A stretch of 64,000 bases of DNA from Galactobacter valiniphilus (GCF_003575975.1 NZ_QQXK01000002.1:62001-126000), one strand, 5' to 3'; counted from the stretch's first letter, positions 9,443-18,179 are shown. Notes: a model not told the origin generated them from the letters alone. Numbers and translations are program-made.

Positions 9443-9601
9443 TTCTGTCTTGTTGGGCAGCTGGGCCGTTGGGCCGTTGGGCCGTTGTGCAGTGCACGAC
9501 GGCGTGTGGCGGGGCCGAGCGGTCGGCTCGCCTCGGCGCCTTGGCCGCGCTCCCCGCACCGCACCGAGCCTCCACCCAGCCGTCGGCACTAGGCTGGCCG
9601 C

Positions 9602-11029
9602 ATGTCGATGTCCCGCACACAGACCCGTTTCCTGGCCGCCTCCCCGGAGCAGGTCTGGGACGTGCTGAGCACCCCCTCGCTCTGGCCGGCGTTTGCCGAC
9701 GACGTGCAGTCCTTCACCGTGGTGGGCGCCGAGGGCCTCGTGGGGCCCGGCGCCGCGCGCCGGCTGCGCCTCGGGGACGAGGTGCAGGTGCTCCCCTCGG
9801 CCCGCGTGCGCGGCTCGATCCACGGCCTCACGGCCCCGCCCGCCACGATCACGGCCCTGGAAACGGACGCCGTCCTCGAATGGACGCAGGCCCAGCCCGG
9901 CGGAGGCACCTCGCAGCGCTACGAGCTCACCCCGCAGGGAAGCGGCACCCTCATGACCCGCCGCACCGAGTCGACTGGGCCGCTCGCCGCCGCGTGGTGG
10001 GCGTCGCTGGGCGGCCCGCTCTCCCACGACCTCTCCCCCGTCGCCGCGCGGATCGTGGCCATGACCGGCTCCAACGACCCCTCCGCCGCCGACGCCCCGC
10101 TCGTCATCCTCGCCGGCGGCAGCGGCTACCTCGGCTCGCTCCTGGCGTACGAGCTCCTGGCCCGCGGTCGGGACGTCCGCGTCCTCACCCGGTCGCCGCA
10201 CCAAGGCCTGGCCTACCGCCAGCTCGCGTGGGACGGCATCACGGTGGGCCCCTGGGCCGAGGCGCTCTCGGACCCCCGCGGCGTGGACATCGTCAACGTC
10301 TCGGGGCACCCCATCGGCGGCGCGGGCGGCGCGTCAGAGATGGCGCGCATGCGCACCTCGCGCGTGAACCCCACGCGCGCCCTCGTCGCCGCGCTCAACG
10401 CCGCTGGTGTCACGGCCAAGCACTGGGTGCAGGGAAGCGGCGTGGTGCTGCGCGCCGATCCCGAGGAGGGCCCCATCACCGAGGCCACCGTGCCCACGGT
10501 CGCCGGCGAGGAGCTGGCCGGGATGACGCGCCTCGTCGAGGAATGGGAGGCGGCAGCCGCCGACGCCCCGGCCGAACGCCTCAACTACATCCGCACGGGC
10601 ATCGTGCTCGGTCACGACGCCGCTGCGTTCCGCGCCCTGCGCGCCGTCGCCACCCTCGGCGCGGGCGGCGCACTGGCCGGCGGCAAGCAGTGGGTGCCGT
10701 GGATCCACGAGGACGACTGGCTCGCCATCGCCCGCGCCGCGCTGGGTCTCGAGCCCGGCGTGAACCTGCCGAGCGGTCCGGTCATCGCCGCGGCCCCGCA
10801 TCCGGTGCGCAACGCCGAGCTCATGCGCCAGCTGCGCTCCCGCGTGGCCCCGGCGGGGCTGGGCCTGCCGGCGCCCGGTCCGCTGCTCAAGCTCGGCACC
10901 GGCCTGCTGCGCAAGGACCCGGCGGTCCTGACCGGCAGCGCCAACGCCACGAGCGCCGTGCTCCCGGAGGCCGGCTTCGCCTTCCGCTTCGAAACGCTCC
11001 CCGCGGCCCTGGACGACATCCTGGGCTGA
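9602..11029 (+). CDS. TIGR01777-family NAD-dependent epimerase with an N-terminal SRPBCC domain
   Basis: This is a 475-aa protein. Residues 1 to about 150 look like a polyketide-cyclase/START-type (SRPBCC) hydrophobic pocket (FLAASPEQVWDVL). From about 160 an extended SDR/Rossmann fold follows (VILAGGSGYLGSLLAYEL, glycine-rich NAD(P) loop), then WVPWIHEDDWL and a C-terminal DUF1731-like segment. The family is called YfcH/SulA-like; its substrate is not known. Actinobacterial members with the N-terminal SRPBCC fusion are common. ATGs at 9602 and 9608 are both possible starts. Confidence 0.88.
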   Translation: MSMSRTQTRFLAASPEQVWDVLSTPSLWPAFADDVQSFTVVGAEGLVGPGAARRLRLGDEVQVLPSARVRGSIHGLTAPPATITALETDAVLEWTQAQPGGGTSQRYELTPQGSGTLMTRRTESTGPLAAAWWASLGGPLSHDLSPVAARIVAMTGSNDPSAADAPLVILAGGSGYLGSLLAYELLARGRDVRVLTRSPHQGLAYRQLAWDGITVGPWAEALSDPRGVDIVNVSGHPIGGAGGASEMARMRTSRVNPTRALVAALNAAGVTAKHWVQGSGVVLRADPEEGPITEATVPTVAGEELAGMTRLVEEWEAAAADAPAERLNYIRTGIVLGHDAAAFRALRAVATLGAGGALAGGKQWVPWIHEDDWLAIARAALGLEPGVNLPSGPVIAAAPHPVRNAELMRQLRSRVAPAGLGLPAPGPLLKLGTGLLRKDPAVLTGSANATSAVLPEAGFAFRFETLPAALDDILG

Positions 11030-11056
11030 CGCCCGCCCGCGTGAGGCGGGCGGGCG
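11030..11056. terminator. Bidirectional hairpin between converging genes
   Basis: GCCCGCCCGC (11031-11040) and GCGGGCGGGC (11046-11055) pair around GTGAG, and the flanking C and G extend the stem by one pair. The right arm runs into a CGCCGTCGGGC motif at 11055-11065. Confidence 0.7.
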
Positions 11057-11066
11057 CCGTCGGGCG

Positions 11067-12986
11067 TTAGCCCCTTGGCTCCCCCTCGGGGGCCTCATCC
11101 TGCGCGTCGGTGCCGGAGACGCCCGGCGTCGCCAGGCTGAAGCGCTCGACGACGCGGCGGGCCGGAAGCGCGTCCGCCGCGCTGGCCATGGCCTCGAGTT
11201 CGGCCTCCTCGGCCGAGGCGATGGACAGCGCATCGGCGTCCGGACCGCCCGCCATCTGCTCGATCTTGAGGCGCAGGCCCAGCTCGGAGGCGTCGAACGA
11301 CGCGAGCAGTCCGGCGGTGCACTCGGGCTGGTAGAAGCCCTCCTCGTTGAGCTCCAGGAGCGCGTCGCGGCGGGCAACGATGGAGCGCAGCTTGTGTTCC
11401 ACCGCGCTCTCGCCCTCCACCTCCTCCACGATCACATCGGCCAGGCGGGCGCTGACCGCCTCGCGCTGGCGGGCCAGCTCCGCCTCGTCGGGCACGCTCG
11501 GCTTCACGGCGCGCACCAGCGGCGCCAGGAGCCCGCCCTGTACCAGGAGCGAGAGCACGGCAACGATGAAGGCGATGAGGATCAGCGAGGAGCGGAAGGG
11601 CGTCTCGTGCGGCAGCGTCTGCGCCGCCGCGAGCGTCACGGCGCCGCGCATGCCGGCGGCCACCATGACCGTGCCGTCGCGCCACGTGAGCGGCTGGCGG
11701 ACCAGGTAATCGATGTCGGAGAGCGCACGCCTGGTCCGGTTTTCGAGCCGCTGCCAGCCGGATTCCATCCGGGCCGCGACCTGCTCCTCGGAGCGCTGGA
11801 TGCCGCGGCGCTCGTCCAGGGCGTGCGCCTTCTTCTTGAGCTTCTTCTTCAGGCGCACCGCGGGGCCGGCGTCCTTGATGAAGATCTCGTGGGTGCGGCG
11901 CATGTCGCGGTCGGAGATGGCGGATTCCATGGCCTCCATGCGCGGCTGCATGGCCTGCATGCGCGCCGCCTTGCGGCCGAGCGCCGCGGTGAGCGGCAGG
12001 ACGTAGGCGGCGCGGATGCCGGTCATGAGCACGAGCGCCACCACGGCCACCAGCACGATCACGCCGAGCGAGCCCATGGCGCCGGAGCCCTCGGCCATCT
12101 CGGTGTGCTCGTGGAGGAGCTTCTTCACCTCGAGGCCCATGATGAGGAAGACCGCGCCCTCCAGGACAAGGGTCACGGCGCGCCACATGGTGCGGTCGGA
12201 GAGGCGCTGGTCGGCGCTGAAGACGCGGTCCTTCTTGCGTCCCGTGATGATGCCGGCCACCACGGCGGCGACGAGGCCGGAGCCGCCGGCCAGGTCCGTG
12301 GGGACGCTCGCCACGAAGGGCACCACAAAGGAGATGACGGAGGAGACGGTAGCGTCGCCGCTGCGGGCGCGGGCGAGGACGCCAAGCTTGCCGGCGATGA
12401 AGCCGATGACGCACGCGACGGCCACCGCGTAGGCGAACTGGCCCATGGCGTGCCACACGGAGAAGGACGCAGCTGCGGCGGCCACGGCGGTGCGCAGGAG
12501 CACCAGGGCCGTGGCGTCGTTGAGCAGCGACTCGCCCTCGAGGATGGTGGTCACGCGCGAGGAGATGCCCACATTCTTGGCGATGGAGACCGCCACGGCG
12601 TCCGTGGGCGAGAGGATCGCGCCGAGCGCGATGCACCACGGCAGCGCGAGCTCGGGGAAGATCCAGTGGAAGAAGAAGCCGAGCAGCACGGCAGAGACCA
12701 CCACGAGCGCCACGGCGAGCGAGCCGATCGCGTTGAACTCGCGCCGGAAGTTCATGGCCGGCATGTTCACGGCCGAGGAGAACAGCAACGGTGGGAGCAC
12801 CACCGCCAGGATGATCTCCGGCTCCACCTCGATCTCCGGCACGAACGGCAGGAACGAGAGACCGATGCCGATGAGCACCAGGAGCAGCGGCGCGGCGACG
12901 TTCCACTTGGGCCCCACCCGCGACGTCACGGCGATGATGAGCACCGCAATGACGCCCACCAGGATGGCGATTTCTACAGAATCCAC
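11067..12986 (-). CDS. CPA1-type Na+/H+ antiporter (NhaP/NhaK-like)
   Basis: The chosen start is GTG at 12986, which follows a strong GAGGGGAAG ribosome site with a 7-8 nt gap and gives 639 aa; the open frame continues upstream only across the promoter of the next gene. About 12 hydrophobic segments fill residues 1-430, with the CPA1 signatures ALGAILSPTDAVAV and LEGESLLNDATALVL. A long charged insert rich in KKKLKKK sits near residues 350-400, and a cytoplasmic tail of about 170 residues follows. It exchanges cytoplasmic Na+ (or K+) for protons and supports pH and salt tolerance. It is transcribed alone, divergent from the decarboxylase-like gene. Confidence 0.9.
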   Translation of the reverse strand: MDSVEIAILVGVIAVLIIAVTSRVGPKWNVAAPLLLVLIGIGLSFLPFVPEIEVEPEIILAVVLPPLLFSSAVNMPAMNFRREFNAIGSLAVALVVVSAVLLGFFFHWIFPELALPWCIALGAILSPTDAVAVSIAKNVGISSRVTTILEGESLLNDATALVLLRTAVAAAAASFSVWHAMGQFAYAVAVACVIGFIAGKLGVLARARSGDATVSSVISFVVPFVASVPTDLAGGSGLVAAVVAGIITGRKKDRVFSADQRLSDRTMWRAVTLVLEGAVFLIMGLEVKKLLHEHTEMAEGSGAMGSLGVIVLVAVVALVLMTGIRAAYVLPLTAALGRKAARMQAMQPRMEAMESAISDRDMRRTHEIFIKDAGPAVRLKKKLKKKAHALDERRGIQRSEEQVAARMESGWQRLENRTRRALSDIDYLVRQPLTWRDGTVMVAAGMRGAVTLAAAQTLPHETPFRSSLILIAFIVAVLSLLVQGGLLAPLVRAVKPSVPDEAELARQREAVSARLADVIVEEVEGESAVEHKLRSIVARRDALLELNEEGFYQPECTAGLLASFDASELGLRLKIEQMAGGPDADALSIASAEEAELEAMASAADALPARRVVERFSLATPGVSGTDAQDEAPEGEPRG

Positions 12987-13177
12987 GCTTGTACTTCCCC
13001 TCGAGTCCCCCGCGGCCGGGTGCGCCGCAGGCTCCACTCTGCCCCCACGGGGCGCGCTGTGACGTCGCCTTTGACGCGTGCTTTTATGCACGACGGCGGC
13101 CGGGGCCGCCCGCTGTCGGCCCGCCTGAGGCGGGCCATCAGATCTAAAACCGTGCGCGCGCCGTCGGGCATTCCCGC

Positions 13178-13199
13178 CTTTACCGTCCAGACGGTAAAG
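13178..13199. promoter_or_regulatory. 22-bp perfect palindromic operator (TetR type)
   Basis: CTTTACCGTC-CA-GACGGTAAAG is palindromic on either side of the central CA. Its core ACCGTCCAGACGGT is identical to the palindrome at 37807-37820 between a TetR gene and an MFS pump. It lies 55 bases before the ATG at 13254, where it would overlap a promoter. Confidence 0.6.
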
Positions 13200-13253
13200 A
13201 AAGTGCCCCAAAACCCTTCCGCTGAACCGTGTTCGCCCCATAGCGTTGAGCGC

Positions 13254-14771
13254 ATGTCTGAGAACACCCCCTCCCCCGCCGACACGCAGGACGCCACACC
13301 CTACGCGACCCAGCTGCGCCAGCTCGGCGACATCGATTGGATGCACCTGGACGTGCCCGCCCACCAGGGCCGCGCCGCCAATGCGCCCGGCCTCGCCGAC
13401 CTCATCTCGGAGCAGACGCTGCGCCGCGACAAGTCAACCCTCTTCACTGATATCAACCAGGCCACGTGGTCCATGGACGCCCCGCCCGAGGGCACCCCGC
13501 TCGAGCGCGCGCAGCGCCTGGCTGCCGAGGCCTGGGGCGCCTCCCGCGTGTGGTTCCTCGGCAACGGAGCCTCCTCCGGCAACCACATCGCCACCATGGT
13601 CACGCGCGCGCTGGGCCGCGAGACCCTGCTCCAGCGCTCCGTACACTCCTCCGTCATCGACGGCATGATCCACGCGGGCCTCGAGCCGCACTTCGTGTTC
13701 GGGTCGGTTGACCGCGACCTCGGCTCCTCGCACGGCGTGACGCCGGCGCAGGTGGACGAGATGCTCACGGAACACCCCGGCGTGGCCGCCGTGCAGATCG
13801 TCTCGCCGTCCTACTTCGGCGCCGTCTCCGACGTGGCGGGCATCGCCAAGGTGGCGCACGCGCACGGCAAGCCGCTCATCGTGGACGAGGCCTGGGGCGC
13901 GCACTTCGGCTTCGCGCCGGGCCTGCCCACCAACGCCGCTCGCCTCGGCGCGGACCTGGTCATCTCCTCCTCGCACAAGAACGCCGGCGCCCTGACGCAG
14001 GCGGCCATGCTCATGCTCGGCCACGGGCCCTTCGCGGAGGCGCTCGAGTCGATCGTGGACCGCGTGCACCGCTCCTACACGTCCACGTCCACGTCGGCGT
14101 TGCTGCTCGGCTCGCTGGACGAGGCGCGGCACCGCATGGCGGTGGACGGGCCGACGGTGATCCCCGAGACGCTCGACGCCGTGGCGCGGCTGCGCGCCGA
14201 GATCGCCGAGCGCGGGCGCTTCCGCGACGCGACCGACGACGCCATGATGTACAAGGACGTCGTGGGGCAGGACCCCTTCAAGGTGGTCATCGACATGCGC
14301 CCGGGCGGTCTCTCCGGCACCGAGGCGCACTATCTGCTCACGCGCGATCACCGCGTGGTCATTGAGCTTTCAACCCACGCCGTGATCGTGCTGATGATCG
14401 GCGCCACCTCCGAACTGGACGTGGACCGCTTCATCGAGGCTCTCTACGCGCTGCCGAAGGTGCCGGAGTCGCTCATCACTGCACCGGCCCTGCCGCGCCC
14501 GGCCAAGCGCGCGCGCCGCCTGCAGGAGGCGTTCTTCTCCCCCACCGAGCTGGTGCCGTGGGAGGAGGCCGTGGGCCGCATCTCCGCCGACGCGCTCTCC
14601 GCCTATCCGCCGGGCATCCCGAACATCCTGCCGGGCGAGGTGCTCACCGAGGAGATGGTCGAGTTCCTGCGCAAGACCGCCGCGATGCCGGCCGGTCACG
14701 TGCGCGGCACCGCCGACGAGCACCTGGATCACTTCCGCGTGGTGTTTGTGGCGCCGCCCGAGGTGTTCTAG
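13254..14771 (+). CDS. PLP-dependent Orn/Lys/Arg decarboxylase-fold enzyme
   Basis: This 505-aa fold-type I PLP protein starts at the ATG at 13254. Recognisable parts are the N-terminal HLDVPAHQGRAA, the PLP-binding region WFLGNGASSGNHIA, the aspartate of LIVDEAWGAHFGF and the Schiff-base lysine in ISSSHKNAGALTQ. A C-terminal domain ending AYPPGIPNILPGE is typical of the Orn/Lys/Arg decarboxylase family. It should decarboxylate a basic amino acid or act on a related substrate; the true substrate cannot be read from sequence. The TetR-type palindrome upstream suggests inducible expression. It is monocistronic, with a long hairpin after it. Confidence 0.85.
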   Translation: MSENTPSPADTQDATPYATQLRQLGDIDWMHLDVPAHQGRAANAPGLADLISEQTLRRDKSTLFTDINQATWSMDAPPEGTPLERAQRLAAEAWGASRVWFLGNGASSGNHIATMVTRALGRETLLQRSVHSSVIDGMIHAGLEPHFVFGSVDRDLGSSHGVTPAQVDEMLTEHPGVAAVQIVSPSYFGAVSDVAGIAKVAHAHGKPLIVDEAWGAHFGFAPGLPTNAARLGADLVISSSHKNAGALTQAAMLMLGHGPFAEALESIVDRVHRSYTSTSTSALLLGSLDEARHRMAVDGPTVIPETLDAVARLRAEIAERGRFRDATDDAMMYKDVVGQDPFKVVIDMRPGGLSGTEAHYLLTRDHRVVIELSTHAVIVLMIGATSELDVDRFIEALYALPKVPESLITAPALPRPAKRARRLQEAFFSPTELVPWEEAVGRISADALSAYPPGIPNILPGEVLTEEMVEFLRKTAAMPAGHVRGTADEHLDHFRVVFVAPPEVF

Positions 14772-14838
14772 CCCGGTTTCTGGCCGGGCCCTGCGCGCAC
14801 CCGCGGTGGCAACACACCGGCGTCCCCCGCCTCGCGTT

Positions 14839-14897
14839 CTCGCGACTTTCTGGCCTCTCCGCGACTTTTTGCCGCGGAGAGGCCATTTTGTCGCGAG
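14839..14897 (+). terminator. Two-stage hairpin terminator
   Basis: The outer arms CTCGCGAC (14839-14846) and GTCGCGAG (14890-14897) enclose an inner perfect stem GGCCTCTCCGCG / CGCGGAGAGGCC (14852-14863 and 14873-14884). A one-mismatch copy of the dispersed motif (GCCCGACGACG) lies at 14936. Confidence 0.7.
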
Positions 14898-14991
14898 GCG
14901 GCGGGTTGGCGGCGTGCGGTTCGCGCCACCGCGATGCCCGACGACGGGTGGCCGGGTTGCGGGCTTGGCTCGCGTCCGCCCCGGTCCGCCG

Positions 14992-16314
14992 CTACCCGTG
15001 CAGCAGGTCCTGCCAATTGGCCGGCACCCGGCTGGCCGGGCCAGGCGCCGGCTGGTCAAGCGGGTGGTGCTGGGGATCCGCCAGGCGGGGCCCAGCGTCG
15101 AAACCGTCGCCTGTCTGCCAGTCGAAGTACCATTCCTCGCCCGGCTCGAAGCTCGTCAGCACGCGATGGCCCGTCTCCTCCCAGTGCCGCCTCGCGTGCT
15201 GCGACGGCGAGCTGTCGCAGCATCCGATGTGCCCGCACTTCGTGCAGCGGCGCAGGTGGAACCACCAGCCGCCCTCCGCCGAGCATTCCTTGCAGCCCGT
15301 CCCGGAGGGGACCGCCGAGGGGTCGATGAATTCGCTGAGGTCGTCGCTCATGGTTGAACTCCTTGTTGTCGATTCCTTGTGGCTGGGCGTCGCGCCGAGC
15401 AGGGCGTCGAGGTCCCACCCGCCGTTCCGGGCCAACGTGTGGGTGGTGTGGCGCAGGAAGTCCTCGAGGGAGCCCACCTCCGGGGCGGCGTACAGGCGCC
15501 CGCCCGGGGTCAGCGCGCAGACGACCTCCCCACGCTCGGTGGCCCACGCGCCGTAGCGGTAGTCCGAGGAGGCATCCGCGTGAGAGGCCGGCGTGCGGTA
15601 GGCGCACAGCTGAGCCCGGCCTTGTTCGTCGGTCCAGTAGCTGAACGTGATGTTCTCTGCGTTCTCGGCGAAGCGGTAGATCCGGCCCGCCCCGGCGGGG
15701 GTCTGGTTCGGCTTGCCGTTGAAGAGGCCAATCGCGAGGTCGAGCGAGCCCCAGTACAGCAGCGGACCGCTGGTCTTGCCGTAGAAGTCCGTCAGGAGCT
15801 GGTCAAAGTCCGCGGCGACCGCGTGGAGCTGGCCGAGCCACACGCGGACCTCGGGGGCCGTGACGTCCGCCGGCACCTCGCTCTGGTCGAGCCGCACGGG
15901 TGGCTCGATCTCGCACGTGGTGGTGGCGAGGGAACGCACGCCCAGCGGCTCAAGCTCCGCCGTCAGGCGCCGGTACACCTCGGCCACGGTCAGCGATCCG
16001 TCCAACGGGATGTCGGTGGTTTCCTCGGCGGTGGCGATGCTGAGCCGCGCGTGTCTGAAGTCCAGCTCCAGTTCGAAGCGCCGACCCCGCGCCCCGGCGG
16101 TCGGGTCACGCAGCAGCCCCGTGCGCAGGCCGGTGGGCGTCAGCTGCAAACCCACCTGCCACCAGTGGTTCCTGAACGGTCGCGCCGAGAGCGCCGCCTG
16201 GCGCAGCAGCTGCGCCACGAGGTGGACCGCGGGCCTGGCCAGCGCCCACCCCGCCGGGTCCAGCTCACGCGCCCCCGCGCCGTCGTGCTGTGTGCCGTGG
16301 TCCGTCTGGCCCAT
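14992..16314 (-). CDS. DUF5996 protein fused to a UBP-type zinc finger
   Basis: One 440-aa frame runs from the ATG at 16314. Residues 1 to about 310 match DUF5996 (NHWWQVGLQLTPTGL, LLYWGSLDLAIGLFNG), a family of unknown function. The last 119 residues form a complete UBP zinc finger (GCKECSAEGGWWFHLRRC, CTKCGHIGCCDSSPSQHARR) that is normally a stand-alone actinobacterial protein. The second part has its own ATG at 15351 with a near-ideal ribosome site, so it may also be made separately. Zinc is probably held by the Cys/His cluster. The joining linker TPSHKESTTRSST looks like former intergenic DNA whose stop was lost. Confidence 0.8.
   Translation of the reverse strand: MGQTDHGTQHDGAGARELDPAGWALARPAVHLVAQLLRQAALSARPFRNHWWQVGLQLTPTGLRTGLLRDPTAGARGRRFELELDFRHARLSIATAEETTDIPLDGSLTVAEVYRRLTAELEPLGVRSLATTTCEIEPPVRLDQSEVPADVTAPEVRVWLGQLHAVAADFDQLLTDFYGKTSGPLLYWGSLDLAIGLFNGKPNQTPAGAGRIYRFAENAENITFSYWTDEQGRAQLCAYRTPASHADASSDYRYGAWATERGEVVCALTPGGRLYAAPEVGSLEDFLRHTTHTLARNGGWDLDALLGATPSHKESTTRSSTMSDDLSEFIDPSAVPSGTGCKECSAEGGWWFHLRRCTKCGHIGCCDSSPSQHARRHWEETGHRVLTSFEPGEEWYFDWQTGDGFDAGPRLADPQHHPLDQPAPGPASRVPANWQDLLHG
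15351..15364 (-). promoter_or_regulatory. Internal ribosome site for the zinc-finger part
   Basis: On the minus strand AAGGAG (15364-15359) precedes ATG (15351-15349) by 7 nt, in frame with the upstream DUF5996 part. This is the best Shine-Dalgarno in the gene and supports a separate 119-aa zinc-finger product. Confidence 0.6.
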
Positions 16315-16488
16315 GTCGATCCCCCGATCGGTTCGTGACCCCACGCTAAGGCCACCGCGCGACGAAGGCGAGGGGCGGGGCTGCCCTCGCCCAGCGCCCG
16401 ACGGCGGGTGGTTGCGTCGAGCGGGTCGGGCGTCACCCGCCGTGCGTAAGATCCGCACCACACGCCCGCCCACGCTGAAGGGGAACCC

Positions 16489-16875
16489 ATGCTCTGGTGG
16501 CTCGACGTCCTGACCACCCTGATCTCTGCGGCCACGGTCGGCTTTGCCGTGGTGGGGTTACTGGCCCCGGCGCGGCTCGTGCCGCCGGGCACTTCACCCG
16601 CTCCGGCCGCGCCGGCCGGTGGCGCGCCGCTGCCGGTCGGGACGCGCTACTACGCGGCGATGTACGCGGTGCGCGCGATCCCGCTCGGCGTCGCTACGGC
16701 CCTGGCCCCGTCGCTCGCCGGGCCAGGCTGGGCCACGATTGCCCTGTTTGCCGTTGGGGCGGCGGCCCAGCTCGGCGACCTGCTGATCGGCGCCGCGCAC
16801 CGGCAGTGGGGCCAGGTGGCGGGGCCGGCCCTCGCAACGCTGGTCTTCGCGGCGGCCGCGTTCACCTCCGCCTGA
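16489..16875 (+). CDS. Small DUF4267-like membrane protein
   Basis: 128 aa from the ATG at 16489, preceded by AAGGGG. There are about four hydrophobic segments: LDVLTTLISAATVGFAVVGL at the N-terminus, then YYAAMYAVRAIPLGVATAL, IALFAVGAAAQLGDLLIG and a C-terminal helix. The layout and the R-A-I-P motif fit the DUF4267 family of unknown function. It is not linked to its neighbours. Confidence 0.75.
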   Translation: MLWWLDVLTTLISAATVGFAVVGLLAPARLVPPGTSPAPAAPAGGAPLPVGTRYYAAMYAVRAIPLGVATALAPSLAGPGWATIALFAVGAAAQLGDLLIGAAHRQWGQVAGPALATLVFAAAAFTSA

Positions 16876-16938
16876 TCGGTCGGGGCCCGGTGCCCGACGG
16901 CGTGGGGGTCGCGTTGCGCCTAGAACGGCGTGGCTTGC

Positions 16939-17230
16939 TCAGGCTGGCGTCGCGGCGTCGTTCGGGCGAAGGGTCAGGTACCTCGGGTCCAACCGGCGCC
17001 GGAACTTGGTGCCAACCCGCTTCAACGTTCCGGCGTTCTCAAAGCCGAGCTTGTGATGCGGCCCCAGCGAGCCGGAGTTCCCGGACGCCACGGCGTCCGC
17101 CATGAGGTGCTGGCCGGCGGCCCACGCCAGGACGAAGAGCTCCTCCATCGGTGCGCGGCGGTGCTCAGGTCCGCGTCGTTGTCGGTCTCGGTGATGCCCA
17201 GGAGGTCGGTGGCCAGGGCTGGGCACTAGG
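16939..17230 (-). pseudogene. Remnant of a GNAT acetyltransferase
   Basis: Read on the minus strand, the segment ends with SGNSGSLGPHHKLGFENAGTL and KRVGTKF, the standard end of a phosphinothricin-type GNAT domain (V-x-x-x-N-x-x-S-x-x-x-H-x-x-LGF). No complete N-terminal domain or acetyl-CoA loop is present, and the upstream part is out of frame (ATDLLGITETDND in another frame). It appears to be a frameshifted, N-terminally deleted copy next to a different intact GNAT gene. Confidence 0.55.
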
Positions 17231-17239
17231 GTCGTCGGC

Positions 17240-17809
17240 ATGAACGATCGGCTGACGGTCCGCCAGGCCACAGTCTTCGAGGACGTGGCGGCGGTACTCG
17301 GACCCAAGAACCCACAATCAAGCGTCTGTTTCTGCCTGAGTTATCGCATCGGCTCCAAGGAAAACCAGGCGCTCAAGGGCCCCGAACGGGGCGAGCGGGT
17401 GCGTGAACTGTGCGCGCAGACGCCGCCGCCTGGGGTACTCGCCTACCTCGGCGACGTCCCCGTGGGGTGGGCCGCCATCCACCCGCGCGCCGACACGTCC
17501 TTCGCCCGCAACCTCAAGATTCCGCACCTGGAGGACGGCGCGTGGAGCCTGTGGTGCCTCCGGGTGCGGGCCGGCTACCGGAGGCGCGGGGTCACCACGG
17601 CCCTCATCGAGGGCGCCGTTGAACACGCCCGCACCCTCGAGGCGCCGTCGATCGAGGCCTACCCCGTGGACAACGGCGAGTCCCGGGTGGATCCGACGAT
17701 GGCCTACGTCGGGACCGTGGGGATGTTTGCGGCCGCCGGTTTCGAGATGGCCTCGCCGACGACGTCCGTCATCAACGGGTTCGAACGGGTGATCATGACC
17801 CATCGCTGA
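17240..17809 (+). CDS. GNAT-family N-acetyltransferase
   Basis: 189 aa from the ATG at 17240. The acetyl-CoA loop is LRVRAGYRRRGVTTALIEGA (about residues 111-130), preceded by the strand GAWSLWCL and followed by a C-terminal AAAGFEMASPTTSV. An N-terminal FCLSYR segment fits a subgroup of GNAT proteins of unknown substrate found in actinobacteria. It acts in the cytoplasm. The hairpin after it was probably the terminator of a tRNA gene now separated from it by the island. Confidence 0.82.
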   Translation: MNDRLTVRQATVFEDVAAVLGPKNPQSSVCFCLSYRIGSKENQALKGPERGERVRELCAQTPPPGVLAYLGDVPVGWAAIHPRADTSFARNLKIPHLEDGAWSLWCLRVRAGYRRRGVTTALIEGAVEHARTLEAPSIEAYPVDNGESRVDPTMAYVGTVGMFAAAGFEMASPTTSVINGFERVIMTHR

Positions 17810-17823
17810 GGAACCCGGAAACG

Positions 17824-17856
17824 CAGAAGGCCCGGTCTTCATGACCGGGCCTTCTG
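17824..17856. terminator. Displaced tRNA-Ala terminator, also end of the GNAT gene
   Basis: The arms CAGAAGGCCCGGTC and GACCGGGCCTTCTG (14 bp) surround TTCAT. Exactly the same arms terminate the second tRNA-Ala gene at 31078-31108. On the minus strand this hairpin would have followed the first tRNA-Ala before the island came between them. Confidence 0.8.
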
Positions 17857-17860
17857 TTTT

Positions 17861-17866
17861 CTTTGG
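17861..17866. other. Left attachment junction (attL core)
   Basis: CTTTGG here matches CTTTGG at 30711-30716. The left side continues into TGGAAGC (island) and the right junction into GTGGAGGTAAG (tRNA), so strand exchange probably took place within this 6-bp identity. Confidence 0.55.
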
Positions 17867-17874
17867 TGGAAGCA

Positions 17875-18168
17875 ATGGAGCGTTGCGGGAACAGGCGACC
17901 ACGGGTTGAGAAGCTTGTTTCCGCGTGGAATCAAGGCGTCCGCGAGGATGCCGAGTCCGTCGGCGAGGCCGACGACCCTCTGATCGGCGCGTCGGCGGAA
18001 CCAAAGAAACGACCTCGAACACGGCTCACGGACGAGGAAGTGGACGCTATGCGAACAGCCCGCACGCAGGGCATCGGCGTGACAACGCTGGCGAAGCAGT
18101 TCGGCGTGCACCGGGGCACCGTGTGGGTGAAGACGCGACCCGTTTCGACTGTCGGCAACGATGCCTAG
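17875..18168 (+). CDS. Small helix-turn-helix protein at the island's left end
   Basis: 97 aa from ATG 17875, in a frame also open from 17863. The C-terminal half has a resolvase-type helix-turn-helix (LTDEEVDAMRTARTQGIGVT then TLAKQFGVHRGTVW), like the DNA-binding tail of Hin-type recombinases but with no catalytic domain. The N-terminal half is polar and unassigned. Lying directly inside attL it could be a recombination directionality factor or a leftover recombinase tail. The start is not supported by a ribosome site. Confidence 0.55.
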   Translation: MERCGNRRPRVEKLVSAWNQGVREDAESVGEADDPLIGASAEPKKRPRTRLTDEEVDAMRTARTQGIGVTTLAKQFGVHRGTVWVKTRPVSTVGNDA

Positions 18169-18179
18169 CGTCGGCTCGT

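Noticed and set aside
9462-9485. Tandem repeat as a minisatellite or regulatory array
   Set aside because: Only three copies of an 8-mer in low-complexity sequence after a terminator; no further evidence.
11394-13253. 620-codon open extension upstream of the decarboxylase-like gene
   Set aside because: It is antisense to the antiporter gene and the promoter; the ATG at 13254 starts the conserved protein.
12987-13364. Upstream extension of the antiporter frame
   Set aside because: It runs over the palindromic operator and into the neighbouring gene, while GTG 12986 has a strong ribosome site.
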